64,000 nt of DNA from Erythrobacter sp. (GTDB lineage Bacteria; Pseudomonadota; Alphaproteobacteria; Sphingomonadales; Sphingomonadaceae): assembly GCA_024642565.1 (NCBI GenBank), contig JAHEAV010000003.1, positions 108,711 through 172,710 on the forward strand. The letters are read 5' to 3'. Position 1 is the stretch's first letter, and the number at the start of each line of letters is the position of its first letter. This document shows positions 39,248 to 48,840 of the stretch, in pieces. The notes below the pieces were generated by a model. The model was not told where the DNA came from. It saw nothing but the letters and a program-made list of their open reading frames with translations, and did no database searches. A program made the position numbers and the translations under genes.

Positions 39248-39321
39248 TATGGGTTTTTACCTATCCGAGGGTTGGCAAGCTTGCAACGGACAAAGAATTA
39301 CGAGAGAGGGGCGGTATCATT

Positions 39322-40530
39322 ATGACCGATTCCAAACTCCCGTTACGTTCCGTCTTTGCACCTGTCCGCGCGCTGTTTGTTGGCGACGCGTCGGCGGGTG
39401 TTTTGCTGATACTCATCGCCATCGCCGCGATGGTGGTGGCCAATTCTGCATTGGCGCCGGCATATGACGAATTGTTTCACGGCGTGCTCGGCTGGACCCC
39501 GGTTGCCAAGCTTACCACTGCACATCTTTGGATAAACGACGGCCTGATGGCGATTTTCTTCTTCGTCGTGGGGCTGGAAGTGAAGCGAGAGCTGATTTGC
39601 GGCCAACTCGCTACGCCGGAACAACGGCGCCTCCCCGTGCTTGCCGCTGTTGCAGGCATGGCGGCGCCGGCGGCGGTTTATATGTTTTTCGCGGGCGGCG
39701 ATCCGCAGCTCACGCGCGGCTGGGCGATTCCGGCGGCGACTGATATCGCCTTTGCCATGGGCGTACTTGGCCTGCTTGGCAGCCGCGTTCCGGCATCGCT
39801 CAGACTTTTCCTGCTGACAGTCGCCATTGTCGATGACATTGGGGCGGTTCTGGTTATCGCCGTTTTTTATACAGCAAACCTGAAACTGATGTGGCTGGTG
39901 GCGTCATTGGTTGTCCTCGGGGTCATGTTTGGCATGAACCGCGCCCACGTCAGCCGTATATGGCCTTACATCATTATGGCCCTGATACTTTGGTTCTGCG
40001 TCCTGCATTCCGGCATCCATGCCACTATCGCCGGGGTTGTTGCGGCCTTTGCAATTCCGATGCACCGAAAGGATGGCAATAGTCTGGTGGAACGGATCGA
40101 GCATGGACTCGCCCCTTGGAGCGCCTACGCAATCGTGCCGATCTTCGGCTTCGCCAATGCCGGGGTTGAACTGGACGGAATTGGTCTGGATGGCCTTGTC
40201 GCCCCGCTGCCCCTGGCAATTGCGGCCGGTCTGGTGTTCGGCAAGCAGGTGGGCATTTTTTCATGTATCCTGATTGCTGACAGGCTTGGCTTTGCAAAGC
40301 GTCCCGTTGGCGCAAGCTGGCCAGAAATCTGGGGCGTATCGATTCTGTGCGGTATCGGCTTCACCATGTCGCTGTTTATAGGCGAACTGGCATTCCCCAA
40401 TTATCGCGAGCTGATCGACGAAGCCAAGATCGGCATCTTGCTGGGCTCTCTCGTATCGGCAATCCTTGGCTACGTCATCTTGCGACTTACGACCGAGCAT
40501 CCGGACGACCATTCCGCCGACCCTGCCTGA
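39322..40530 (+). CDS. nhaA: Na+/H+ antiporter NhaA
   Basis: Inner-membrane sodium/proton antiporter of 402 residues that protects against salt and alkaline stress. The start MTDSKLPLRSVF at 39322 follows a gagaggggcgg stretch. The family motif VDDIGAVL contains the two essential Asp residues, and FFFVVGLEVKRELICG and ILCGIGFTMSLFIGELAF are typical NhaA segments. Twelve hydrophobic stretches fit. It diverges from the NfrB-like gene with 87 bases between them. Confidence 0.97.
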   Translation: MTDSKLPLRSVFAPVRALFVGDASAGVLLILIAIAAMVVANSALAPAYDELFHGVLGWTPVAKLTTAHLWINDGLMAIFFFVVGLEVKRELICGQLATPEQRRLPVLAAVAGMAAPAAVYMFFAGGDPQLTRGWAIPAATDIAFAMGVLGLLGSRVPASLRLFLLTVAIVDDIGAVLVIAVFYTANLKLMWLVASLVVLGVMFGMNRAHVSRIWPYIIMALILWFCVLHSGIHATIAGVVAAFAIPMHRKDGNSLVERIEHGLAPWSAYAIVPIFGFANAGVELDGIGLDGLVAPLPLAIAAGLVFGKQVGIFSCILIADRLGFAKRPVGASWPEIWGVSILCGIGFTMSLFIGELAFPNYRELIDEAKIGILLGSLVSAILGYVILRLTTEHPDDHSADPA

Positions 40531-40545
40531 ACGGACACTCGCGAA

Positions 40546-40983
40546 TTACCAACTCCCGGTATTCGCCATGCTTGCCCATGGTTCTTGCGGTTCAAGATTG
40601 CCGTCCTGCAGCAGTTCAACCGAAATTCCGTCGGGTGAGCGGACGAAAGCCATGTGCCCGTCACGTGGTGGCCGGTTTATGATGACTCCGGCATCCATCA
40701 AGCGCTGACACGTTTCGTAGATATTGCTCACCCGGTAAGCGAGGTGACCAAAGTTGCGGCCACCGGTATATTCTTCTGCCGCGCCGCCACCTTCCGGCGG
40801 CCAATTATAGGTCAATTCAACTTCAGCCACGCCCGATTGTCCTGGCGCTGCGAGGAAGATGAGTGTGAAACGCCCCTTCTCGCTATCGAAACGGCGCACT
40901 TCCTCCAGCCCGATCAGCTTGAAGAATTTCACCGTAGCATCCGGGTCCGATATGCGGATCATCGTGTGCAGATATTGCGTCAT
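40546..40983 (-). CDS. gloA: Lactoylglutathione lyase / VOC-family glyoxalase I
   Basis: Metal-dependent enzyme that converts the hemithioacetal of methylglyoxal and glutathione to lactoylglutathione. The 145-residue protein carries the four metal ligands of GloA: His6 (QYLHT), Glu56 (VAEVELTYN), His80 (FGHLAYRV) and Glu123 (SVELLQ). GRNFGHLAYRVSNIY and PPRDGHMAFVRSPDGISVEL are characteristic. It converges on nhaA with 15 bases between the stops. Confidence 0.92.
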   Translation of the reverse strand: MTQYLHTMIRISDPDATVKFFKLIGLEEVRRFDSEKGRFTLIFLAAPGQSGVAEVELTYNWPPEGGGAAEEYTGGRNFGHLAYRVSNIYETCQRLMDAGVIINRPPRDGHMAFVRSPDGISVELLQDGNLEPQEPWASMANTGSW

Positions 40984-41070
40984 GTTGGAAGTTCGCCTTT
41001 GCGTTCAAATGCAGTTCATCGATAAAAATGCACAACTCACCGCTGTAAATCAATATCAGAGGAGGATGCG

Positions 41071-41826
41071 ATGAGTTTGGGTTCGGGGCAAGCAACGGAT
41101 GTCGAGGGCATTGGTTTCATGCACGACAAAACAAGCTGGCGCTGGCTGGGGACGGCCACCGTAATTTCGATCGGAATAGCGGTTGGTGGATATTTGCTTG
41201 GCAATGGCCTGCTGCGGGCAAAAGAAGCCGAGCGTGCGGTAACCGTGCGCGGACTGGCTGAACGTGATGTCACCGCCGATCTCGCCACATGGACCATTTC
41301 ATATTCAACAACATCGTTCGATTTGTCAGAAGCGCAGGCCAAGGTTCGCGCCGATACCGAGACAATCGAAGGCTTTTTCAAAGAACTCGGATTTCCCGCT
41401 GATGCTTTGCAACCAACCGGTGCCAATGTTACGAGCTTCATCGATAACGGTGTAAACCGCTACACTGTGCGGCAGCGGCTAGCCTTGCGCACTACCGATG
41501 TCGAACGGGCACAAAGGGCAGTGTCACGGCAATTCGATCTGGTTAATCGCGGGGTGCTTCTGGATGAGGGGTCGGCCATGGCCTATTCCTTCACCCGGCT
41601 GAACACGATCAAGCCGGAGATGGTGGCCGAAGCGACCAAAGATGCACGTGCGTCTGCCCAGCAATTCGCCAATGATAGCGGTGCCGGGGTGGGCGGCATC
41701 AGGGATGCGACCCAGGGCTATTTTACGATCGAAGCCCGTGACGGTGATAGCGGCGGCTGGGGTGTGTCCGATACGCCATTCAAGAAAGTCCGTGTTGTTA
41801 CGACGGTGAATTTTTCGCTCAACTGA
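41071..41826 (+). CDS. SIMPL-domain (DUF541) protein
   Basis: A 251-residue envelope protein with one N-terminal membrane segment (residues 22-45), followed by a SIMPL domain recognisable by AVTVRGLAERDVTADLATWTI and the repeated TTDVERAQRAVSRQFDLV pattern. SIMPL proteins form large periplasmic or surface assemblies of poorly defined function (related to BP26 of Brucella). The ATG at 41071 follows an ideal aggagg 5 bases upstream. It stands as a single gene and converges with the TorF-type porin gene across a shared hairpin. Confidence 0.88.
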   Translation: MSLGSGQATDVEGIGFMHDKTSWRWLGTATVISIGIAVGGYLLGNGLLRAKEAERAVTVRGLAERDVTADLATWTISYSTTSFDLSEAQAKVRADTETIEGFFKELGFPADALQPTGANVTSFIDNGVNRYTVRQRLALRTTDVERAQRAVSRQFDLVNRGVLLDEGSAMAYSFTRLNTIKPEMVAEATKDARASAQQFANDSGAGVGGIRDATQGYFTIEARDGDSGGWGVSDTPFKKVRVVTTVNFSLN

Positions 41827-41832
41827 TAAGCC

Positions 41833-41867
41833 AAAAAAAAGGGGGCGCACCTGTTCGGTACGCCCCC
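41833..41867 (-). terminator. Rho-independent terminator of the TorF-type gene (bidirectional hairpin)
   Basis: A stem of gggggcg / cgccccc extended by acc/ggt lies between converging genes. On the minus strand it is followed by eight U residues (a run at 41833-41840), so it serves the TorF-type gene best; the SIMPL gene may also use it. Confidence 0.85.
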
Positions 41868-41892
41868 TTAAATGGCTTCGGCGAAATGCGTG

Positions 41893-42651
41893 TTAGAAGC
41901 TTGCGCTCAAGGTAAACACGACCGCGTCTCGAGTAAAACGATAGTCACCAGGAACATAGTCGCCTTCCGCGCCGACATACGACACACCAAGACTGACTGG
42001 GCCATAGACTGCCGCTTCTGCGCCAATCGACCAGTCAAACGCCTTGCTGTTGTCCGTGAAGGTCAGGAAACCGTCTGTATAGCCAAGGTGGCCACTAACA
42101 GTGAGCGGGGTTCCCGGAACGCCCACACCAAGATCGGTGTAGAGGTAGAGATTGTCCGTACCGCCGAGCGAATCCTGCTTCGGCGCATAAGCCACACCGA
42201 GAGTCGCTTCAGCAGGACCGAAGGTGAAACCGGTTTTGGCGTAGAATTCCGTATAGTCGAAATCCCCCGGGCCAGCATTGGGATAGATGTACTGCAACAC
42301 GCCAACGTCAGCGGTCACGCCGTCCGTCAGATTGCCGGCCCATCCGCCGTAAATGTCGAGCTCTGTATGGCCATAGCCGACAGTGTCTTCATCAAGCGAG
42401 GAGGCCCAGGTTCCGACGTAGAAACCTGAAGAGTGGGAGACATCGACGCCGCCCTGAATAGCAATATCGCCGCCGGACAAATCAACACCGCGAAAGCGGT
42501 ACTGGCTGGCCATCGCGACATTCGCCGACACAGTAATGGAGGAATCAGACTCGGCAGCGGGACCGGTGTCTTGCGCAAGCGCAGGAGCAGCAAAAAGAGC
42601 CGAAGTGGAAAGTAAAGCAGCGGCGGTAAGGCCACGGACGGACGTTAGCAT
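41893..42651 (-). CDS. TorF-family putative porin
   Basis: Outer-membrane beta-barrel protein of 252 residues with a signal peptide ending ALAQDTG. The segment VTVSANVAMASQYRFRGVDLS closely fits TorF (TIGR02001), in which the YRFRG motif is a signature; the following VSHSSGFYVGTWAS and LDIYGGW segments also match. The last residue is Phe. TorF proteins are linked to TonB-dependent and copper-related systems in some bacteria, but the transported solute here is unknown. Confidence 0.92.
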   Translation of the reverse strand: MLTSVRGLTAAALLSTSALFAAPALAQDTGPAAESDSSITVSANVAMASQYRFRGVDLSGGDIAIQGGVDVSHSSGFYVGTWASSLDEDTVGYGHTELDIYGGWAGNLTDGVTADVGVLQYIYPNAGPGDFDYTEFYAKTGFTFGPAEATLGVAYAPKQDSLGGTDNLYLYTDLGVGVPGTPLTVSGHLGYTDGFLTFTDNSKAFDWSIGAEAAVYGPVSLGVSYVGAEGDYVPGDYRFTRDAVVFTLSASF

Positions 42652-42914
42652 GACAAACTTCCTTGTTTGTGATTATTGCATCGTCCCACCTGCTTATCCG
42701 CCGGCCGCATCGTTTGATGTGCGTGCTCTGACGAATACGCAATAATCTTGTAGCACTTTGCTGCATTGCACAAGAGAAATTGCGGAAACCAAAGCCGCGG
42801 AGCCATAACTGTGATGTTTGTGCATCATGTCACTAGGCCGCAACTACAGGACAAGCGTTGCGATACATGGTTTGCTACCTTATGCGGCAGCGCAACAAGG
42901 TCTACACGAGAATT

Positions 42915-43718
42915 ATGTTTGCACCCCTTCGCCAACTCTTCCGTTCCGGAAAGCGTGCACCGAACGCGGCTGTGCCTGCTGGTGAGAGACTGTATATCTT
43001 GGGCGATATCCATGGCCGACTCGACCTTTTCGAAGAACTGATCCTCGCGATCGAGGCGGATGATCGTTCCGGCACGCCGGCCCAGACCACTATTATCCTA
43101 CTTGGTGACCTGGTTGACCGTGGACCGCAAAGCGCTGGCGTCATCTCCCGTGCCCGGCAATTACAAGCGCAGCGCCCAGCACGAATCCTGATTGGTAACC
43201 ACGAGGAAATGTTCCTCGAATCCTTTCACGACACCAACATGCTGCGCCATTTCTTGCGACATGGCGGGCGCGAGACAATTCTGAGTTACGGACTGGACGA
43301 GCAGCGTTACAACGATTGTTCGCTGGAAGAACTTCAGGAAATCATGCACGAAATCGTACCGGAAGCTGATCGCGCATTCCTTCGTAGTTTCGAGGAATTG
43401 ATCCAGATCGGTGACTATGCCTTCGTCCATGCCGGGATCAATCCTCAAGTACCGCTCGAAGAACAGCGTCGTCATGACATGCTGTGGATTCGCGAGCCCT
43501 TCCTGCGTTACGGCCAGCCGCACTCCCATGTGATTGTGCACGGTCACACCATATGCGAGCACATTGACGAACACAGCAATCGCATTGGTATTGATACAGG
43601 GGCATACCGTTTCGGGCGCTTGACCGCGCTTGTTCTGGAAGGCGAAACCCGCCGATATATTCAGGCCGTGGCAGGTGATGCTGGCCATTTGATCGAACAT
43701 AAGGAAACTGCGACATGA
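42915..43718 (+). CDS. Serine/threonine-type metallophosphatase
   Basis: Calcineurin-like phosphoesterase of 267 residues. The dimetal motifs are clear: LGDIHGRLD (GDxHG), LLGDLVDRGP (GDxxDRG), LIGNHEEM (GNHE), FVHAGI and VIVHGHT (GHT). This set is typical of the bacterial PrpA/ApaH-like protein phosphatases. The ATG at 42915 is chosen because it gives a normal start (MFAPLRQLFR), though an earlier ATG exists in frame. Its stop overlaps the start of the UDP-glucose dehydrogenase gene by four bases, suggesting that the phosphatase acts in the same process, possibly on the dehydrogenase or its regulators. Confidence 0.9.
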   Translation: MFAPLRQLFRSGKRAPNAAVPAGERLYILGDIHGRLDLFEELILAIEADDRSGTPAQTTIILLGDLVDRGPQSAGVISRARQLQAQRPARILIGNHEEMFLESFHDTNMLRHFLRHGGRETILSYGLDEQRYNDCSLEELQEIMHEIVPEADRAFLRSFEELIQIGDYAFVHAGINPQVPLEEQRRHDMLWIREPFLRYGQPHSHVIVHGHTICEHIDEHSNRIGIDTGAYRFGRLTALVLEGETRRYIQAVAGDAGHLIEHKETAT

Positions 43719-45025
43719 AGATCGCGATGGTTGGCTCGGGCTATGTCGGGTTAGTGTCTGGTGCCTGTTTTGCAGATTTTGGGCATGACGTCGTCTGCAT
43801 CGACAAGGACCAGTCGAAGATCGACCTTCTTCACGACGGGATAATGCCGATTTACGAACCCGGACTGGCCGAACTGGTCGGGACGAATGTCAAATCCGGC
43901 CGCCTGACATTCACTACCGATCTGGCAAAGGGAATTAGCGGGGCGCAGGCGATCTTCATCGCAGTTGGCACGCCAAGCCGCCGTGGTGACGGCCATGCCG
44001 ACCTCTCCTACGTCTATGCAGTCGCGCAGGAAGTTGGCGAAGCTTTGTCAAACGACGCGGTTGTGGTCACAAAATCAACTGTCCCCGTCGGCACCGGCGA
44101 TGAAGTGGAGCGCATTCTTCGTGAAAGCGGTACCACAAACCAATTCTCGGTTGTCTCCAATCCCGAATTCTTGCGTGAAGGCGCCGCAATCGGTGATTTC
44201 AAGCGCCCCGACCGGATCGTAATCGGGGCCGAAGATGATTTCGGGCGCGATGTGATGCGCGAAGTGTACCGGCCCCTGTTCCTGAACGAATCGCCTATTC
44301 TGTTCACTTCCCGGCGCAGTTCCGAATTGATCAAATACGCCGCCAATGCCTTCCTCGCGACGAAAATCACTTTTATCAACGAAATGGCCGATCTGTGTGA
44401 AAAGGTCGGCGCCAATGTGCAGGACGTCAGCCGTGGGATTGGCAGTGACGGCCGGATTGGTTCCAAATTCCTCCACGCTGGCCCAGGCTATGGCGGATCA
44501 TGCTTTCCCAAGGACACGCTGGCTCTGCTCAAGACGGCCGAGGATTACGAGAGCCCCGTACGAATCGTTGAGGCAGTCGTGAAAACCAACGATTTGCGCA
44601 AACGGGCGATGGGCCGCAAGGTGATAGATGCGCTTGGCGGTCCGGACGATGCCCGCGGAAAGAAGGTCGCTCTGCTCGGCCTGACCTTCAAACCCAATAC
44701 CGATGACATGCGGGACAGCCCGGCTATCGCTATTGCCCAGACGCTGCATGATGCCGGGGTTCTGGTCGCTGCCTATGATCCCGAAGGAATGGAGCTGGCT
44801 GCGCCGTTGATGCCCGAAGTAACGATGACCGAAAGCCCTTACGCAGCAATCGAAGGGGCCGATGCGATTGCGATTGTCACCGAATGGGATGCATTCCGCG
44901 CGCTCGACCTGGGGCGCGTCAAGCAATTGGCCAAGAGCCCGATTCTTGTCGATCTGCGCAATATCTACCAGCCCGATGATGTTCGCGCGCTTGGCTTTAC
45001 CTATGTGAGTGTGGGTCGCGGTTGA
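43715..45025 (+). CDS. ugd: UDP-glucose 6-dehydrogenase
   Basis: Oxidises UDP-glucose to UDP-glucuronate for surface polysaccharides; 436 residues. The NAD-binding GSGYVGLVSGACF is at the N-terminus, the catalytic region GPGYGGSCFPKDT holds the active Cys, and VSNPEFLREG and LLGLTFKPNTDDMRDSP are typical. The family also includes GDP-mannose dehydrogenases, but the motif set suits UDP-glucose. The start overlaps the phosphatase gene (ATGA). No other exopolysaccharide genes lie next to it. Confidence 0.96.
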   Translation: MKIAMVGSGYVGLVSGACFADFGHDVVCIDKDQSKIDLLHDGIMPIYEPGLAELVGTNVKSGRLTFTTDLAKGISGAQAIFIAVGTPSRRGDGHADLSYVYAVAQEVGEALSNDAVVVTKSTVPVGTGDEVERILRESGTTNQFSVVSNPEFLREGAAIGDFKRPDRIVIGAEDDFGRDVMREVYRPLFLNESPILFTSRRSSELIKYAANAFLATKITFINEMADLCEKVGANVQDVSRGIGSDGRIGSKFLHAGPGYGGSCFPKDTLALLKTAEDYESPVRIVEAVVKTNDLRKRAMGRKVIDALGGPDDARGKKVALLGLTFKPNTDDMRDSPAIAIAQTLHDAGVLVAAYDPEGMELAAPLMPEVTMTESPYAAIEGADAIAIVTEWDAFRALDLGRVKQLAKSPILVDLRNIYQPDDVRALGFTYVSVGRG

Positions 45026-45050
45026 TACCGCGATTGGCCGAACGAGGGTT

Positions 45051-46136
45051 TTATTCCGAAAGTCGGTACGTCCCGATTTCCTTGCTTGCCGGGCCTTGTC
45101 TGGCCGCACGAATATTCAATGGTTCCACCCGCGCGGTTTCAACAATCTTTGCCAGCCGCGGAAAGCCCCGGCTGGCAATATCCTGCGCTTTGACCACACT
45201 GGCGGAGGCCGGATAATGCTGGAGCGTGACGGCTGAGATCTTGCAGGCCAATTGCTCCGCCTTTTTGTCCGAACAGCTGGACATGGCGAATTCGGCATTT
45301 GGCGGCTCGGCAAAAAATCCATCCACGATGATTGCCTGCCCGGACGGCGCGTTGAATGTCGCAAAATCGGCTGACAGCTGGATCTTTACATCCAGCGCCG
45401 GAACGTCGACGACTTCCTGCGTAGGGTAATAGCCGGCTGGCCGCGTTACGCGCTGGGTTGCAGGATAATCCGTGCCCCCGGTACACACGCCTTTGTACCA
45501 ATAGTTACACTCAGAATATCCCGGAACTTCTTCATACCACGCGTCGAACCACTTTTCCGACGCACGAAATTCAGGGCGGGTCCGGACGTTGAAATCGACC
45601 GTGCCTATCCCGGATTTCGCGTTTCGCCCGGTATCTGTATCAGGCGCAGAAGTTCTCGGCATCGGATAGGTCACGCTGCCCAGACGATATTTCCCGGGGT
45701 CGATAATATAGACCTGATACGTCGTACGTCCGGCAGTGAACTGGAAGAACGATCCGCTTTCCCCGACCGTTTCAAATTCTCGGCTGTTGCCCACTATCAG
45801 TGCGCTACCGGGACGGTCGACATTCTGCCATTCGACCGCCAATTCATTGTCGGTAATTGCCGACCCGTCTTTGGCCGTCGTGAATACAGCATTATGCATT
45901 TCAATGGCTGCCCGGTCCGGATATTTGGCCGTCACATTCATCGTTGTAGTGATGAGGATGACTTTCCCTTCGGCAATGGCCAGGGGGAAAATCTTGTCGA
46001 TTTCTTCGGACTGGTCCAGTTGCGCGGCCGCCTGCTTGGCAGGCTTGGGCTTTGCCGCCGCAGCGCTTGGTAGCAGGATTGCCGCCCCTAGAAGCGCAAC
46101 AGCACTTGCACTGGCCCAATTGGAATATCGTGTCAT
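45051..46136 (-). CDS. Hypothetical secreted protein
   Basis: I do not recognise a family. The 361-residue product has a signal peptide (residues 1-28, ending AAAAKPK) and a soluble, probably periplasmic or exported body. It includes a beta-rich part near residues 60-160 (ITTTMNVTAKYPDRAAIEMHNAVF), an unusual Tyr/Cys segment GYSECNYWYKGVCTGG and further Cys residues near the end, which could form disulfides. It is transcribed with the upstream gene at 46159-46749 across a gap of 22 bases and converges with ugd. Confidence 0.8.
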   Translation of the reverse strand: MTRYSNWASASAVALLGAAILLPSAAAAKPKPAKQAAAQLDQSEEIDKIFPLAIAEGKVILITTTMNVTAKYPDRAAIEMHNAVFTTAKDGSAITDNELAVEWQNVDRPGSALIVGNSREFETVGESGSFFQFTAGRTTYQVYIIDPGKYRLGSVTYPMPRTSAPDTDTGRNAKSGIGTVDFNVRTRPEFRASEKWFDAWYEEVPGYSECNYWYKGVCTGGTDYPATQRVTRPAGYYPTQEVVDVPALDVKIQLSADFATFNAPSGQAIIVDGFFAEPPNAEFAMSSCSDKKAEQLACKISAVTLQHYPASASVVKAQDIASRGFPRLAKIVETARVEPLNIRAARQGPASKEIGTYRLSE

Positions 46137-46158
46137 CTTAAACCCTTATTTCACGCAA

Positions 46159-46749
46159 TCAGCGCGTAACCGTTTTGAGGCACGCCCGCATCTTGTCGCG
46201 TGCGGCGTGGCCCTGCATCCAGTCGCTGCCGAAAACATTCTTGCCGTTGATGCTGACCTTCACCGTTTCCCGGTCTTCCATCAGATCAAGCGCCGCTTCG
46301 ATTGTCGGCAAATTGAACAGGATAACCGAATCGCTATCCGCCATCGGGGAATGGGTAGCTTTGACAGTTCGATCCGCCTCACCATCGGTTGATAGGGTGA
46401 CTTTGATCAGCTTGGCTTTTTTCGCTTTGGGAACGTCAGGGCCGGATACGAAAAAATAGGAATCCTTCCACTGCGCCGAAGGGCCAATATAGCCCAGCAC
46501 AGCGGCGCCTTTGCGGTTCACGATGGAGCAGGGTTCTTCCCGATTGCTGCCGTCGTTCAGATTGGACCAGCCCGGCACTGCCGCCGGTTTGGACAGGTTG
46601 GCAGGCCCGCCATTGGCTTGTGCGGGTGCCCCGACGGCCTGCTTTGCGCGCGCCAATTGGCGTTCCAGCGGCGATTCCGCCTGCGATGCGGTGCAAAAGC
46701 CGGTCACGGCCAGAAGGCCAAGAAAGATATGGGATTTTTTCGGTATCAC
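46159..46749 (-). CDS. Hypothetical secreted protein, weakly IalB-like
   Basis: A 196-residue protein with a signal peptide (ending CTASQAES). Translation starts at GTG 46749, with ggag 7 bases before it. The mature part has an Ala-rich linker, then a domain with CSIVNRKGAAVLGYIG, VTLSTDGEADRTVKATHSP and a late Cys (RACLKTVTR), loosely recalling invasion-associated locus B proteins, but the similarity is too weak to name it. It precedes the other secreted unknown in what looks like a two-gene operon. Confidence 0.75.
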   Translation of the reverse strand: MIPKKSHIFLGLLAVTGFCTASQAESPLERQLARAKQAVGAPAQANGGPANLSKPAAVPGWSNLNDGSNREEPCSIVNRKGAAVLGYIGPSAQWKDSYFFVSGPDVPKAKKAKLIKVTLSTDGEADRTVKATHSPMADSDSVILFNLPTIEAALDLMEDRETVKVSINGKNVFGSDWMQGHAARDKMRACLKTVTR

Positions 46750-46892
46750 GATTCACTCCAAAACAGCCGGCCAATAACCACCTTTCGGAGGTTTTGATAC
46801 GAAAAACTCAACAAAAACGGATTCTTGAGCCATTTTTTGGCAGATTTCCGCCGTTTTCGCGCGAGTCGGGCTGACACCGTCAAATATGCAAA

Positions 46893-47300
<408 letters not shown>

Positions 47301-47303
47301 AAG

Positions 47304-48005
47304 CTATCTAGTCGTTCCGCGGTCACGATCCAAGAGCAATTGGAACAGGATTGCGCGAACCTGCCCGTCCACCTCGCCATTGATCCGCTCGGGCCGCCAC
47401 CGGCGCTGGAACGCCTCGACCGCCTTGTGCCCGTCGGTAATGTCATAGCCGAAGCGTTCTAGCGCGAGATAGAACGCCCCGTCATTGTCGAACGGATCAC
47501 CCAGCTCGATCCTGGGACGCGGCAGGCACAGGCCATATTCGGCCAAATGGTCCCACGGAAACAGTTCGCCCGGATCAATCTTGCGCGCTGGCGCTACGTC
47601 GGAATGGCCCACGACATTGGCGCGCGGAATATCATGGGTCTTCACGATCCGCGCCAGCAGCGGCACCAGCGCTTCAAACTGGGCTTCTGAAAATTCGCGG
47701 TAGCCCAGTGCATGGCCCGGATGGTCCAGTTCAATCCCGATACTGGCCGAATTGACATCCCTGTGACCCCGCCAATAGCTTTGGCCGGCATGCCAGGCAC
47801 GCTTCGCTTCGGGCACCATCCGGGTAACTTCACCGGCCTCGCTGATCAGATAATGCGCGCTGACCTGCGCCGCCGGGTCGCACATCCGTTCCAGCGCGGC
47901 CTCGGCACTGGCCATTTCGGTATAATGCAGGACCACCATCGAGATCGGCAGCGCCCGTTCGTTGCAATTGGGCGATAAAACCTCGCGGTGGACCAGTTCG
48001 TCCAT
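47304..48005 (-). CDS. N-acetylmuramoyl-L-alanine amidase, AmiD-like
   Basis: Amidase_2 (PGRP-type) enzyme of 233 residues that removes peptides from muramic acid during peptidoglycan recycling or remodelling. Zinc ligands are expected in VVLHYTEM (His), GHSDVAPARKIDPG (His) and the terminal Asp/Lys area of that motif. SAHYLISEAGEVTRMVPE and IGIELDHPGH are typical of AmpD/AmiD. No signal peptide is evident, so the cytoplasmic AmpD-type location is also possible. Its start overlaps the ChpT-like gene stop by one base (TAATG). Confidence 0.92.
   Translation of the reverse strand: MDELVHREVLSPNCNERALPISMVVLHYTEMASAEAALERMCDPAAQVSAHYLISEAGEVTRMVPEAKRAWHAGQSYWRGHRDVNSASIGIELDHPGHALGYREFSEAQFEALVPLLARIVKTHDIPRANVVGHSDVAPARKIDPGELFPWDHLAEYGLCLPRPRIELGDPFDNDGAFYLALERFGYDITDGHKAVEAFQRRWRPERINGEVDGQVRAILFQLLLDRDRGTTR
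47305..47333 (-). promoter_or_regulatory. Possible rnpB promoter inside the amidase gene end
   Basis: On the minus strand ttggat (-35-like) and tagata (-10-like) are 17 bases apart, ending about 5 bases before the RNA 5' end. They overlap the last codons of the upstream amidase gene. Matches to consensus are moderate. Confidence 0.4.
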
Positions 48006-48664
48006 TACCCGATCATGCCTTCGGGCTGGGGCAAGACGGCGCCCAGCACCAGCGCTTCATCGCTGCGCTGATATTGCAGCCCGCCACCGGACTGCGTGGC
48101 CAGCAGGGAAATCATGTGGGCCGGTGCGGTGCGGCTGGACAGGTCCCTGGCCGGCAATGTGCCTTCCAGCGCCTGACCAACAGTATCATCAAAGGCGATC
48201 TTGGGCCCGGTGGCGCGCACCACGATCTCGCTCGCCCCGTCTCGCAATTCCGCGCCGATATCCAGCTTGCCGCCGCGCACCAGCGATTCAATCGCAATAC
48301 TGGCAAGGTTAAGCAGAACCTTGACCGCATCCTTGGGCAATTTGGCATCGGCCAGCGCCCAGTTTACTTCGATCCGGTTCTTGTCCGCCACCAGGGCTTC
48401 AACCAGCGCCTTGGGTTCGGCTACCTCAACAAATTCGCCAAAGCCCCCGGCTGCGCCAAAGGCGAGGCGGAAAAACTTCAATTTGTCGGTGCTGACCTTG
48501 GCGCTCTGCTCGAGCAATTCGAAGCAGCGCTTGCGCATCTCCGGGTCTTTTTCATCCGCCAGCAGTTCCAGCCCGTTGCTCAGAGCCCCAACCGGGCTGA
48601 GCAAATCATGGCACAAACGGGAACATAACATGGCGGCGAGGTCTGTGGCGCTGCTATCGTTCAT
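48005..48664 (-). CDS. chpT: ChpT-type histidine phosphotransferase
   Basis: Phosphotransferase that relays phosphate from CckA to CtrA and CpdR in the alphaproteobacterial cell-cycle pathway. The 219-residue protein has the dimerisation/phospho-acceptor helix LCSRLCHDLLSPVGALSNGLELL with His19, and a degenerate ATPase-like C-terminal half, as in the Caulobacter protein. Length and layout suit ChpT. It is translationally coupled to the peptidoglycan amidase gene downstream, which links cell-cycle signalling to wall remodelling by context only. Confidence 0.9.
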   Translation of the reverse strand: MNDSSATDLAAMLCSRLCHDLLSPVGALSNGLELLADEKDPEMRKRCFELLEQSAKVSTDKLKFFRLAFGAAGGFGEFVEVAEPKALVEALVADKNRIEVNWALADAKLPKDAVKVLLNLASIAIESLVRGGKLDIGAELRDGASEIVVRATGPKIAFDDTVGQALEGTLPARDLSSRTAPAHMISLLATQSGGGLQYQRSDEALVLGAVLPQPEGMIG

Positions 48665-48840
48665 AGTTACGTATCAAATCCTGAATGAAAATGGATGCGA
48701 AGGTGACAAAGGTGACAGGGTGTCACCCGCATTTTTTGGCCGGAAAGGCGCAGAATTGCGTGCTTTCAGGGGCAAAGGCGGCAGGTTACACATGGTCGGT
48801 CAATTTCCTGTTCTTCCACCAAAGCGTATGCCCGATCACC

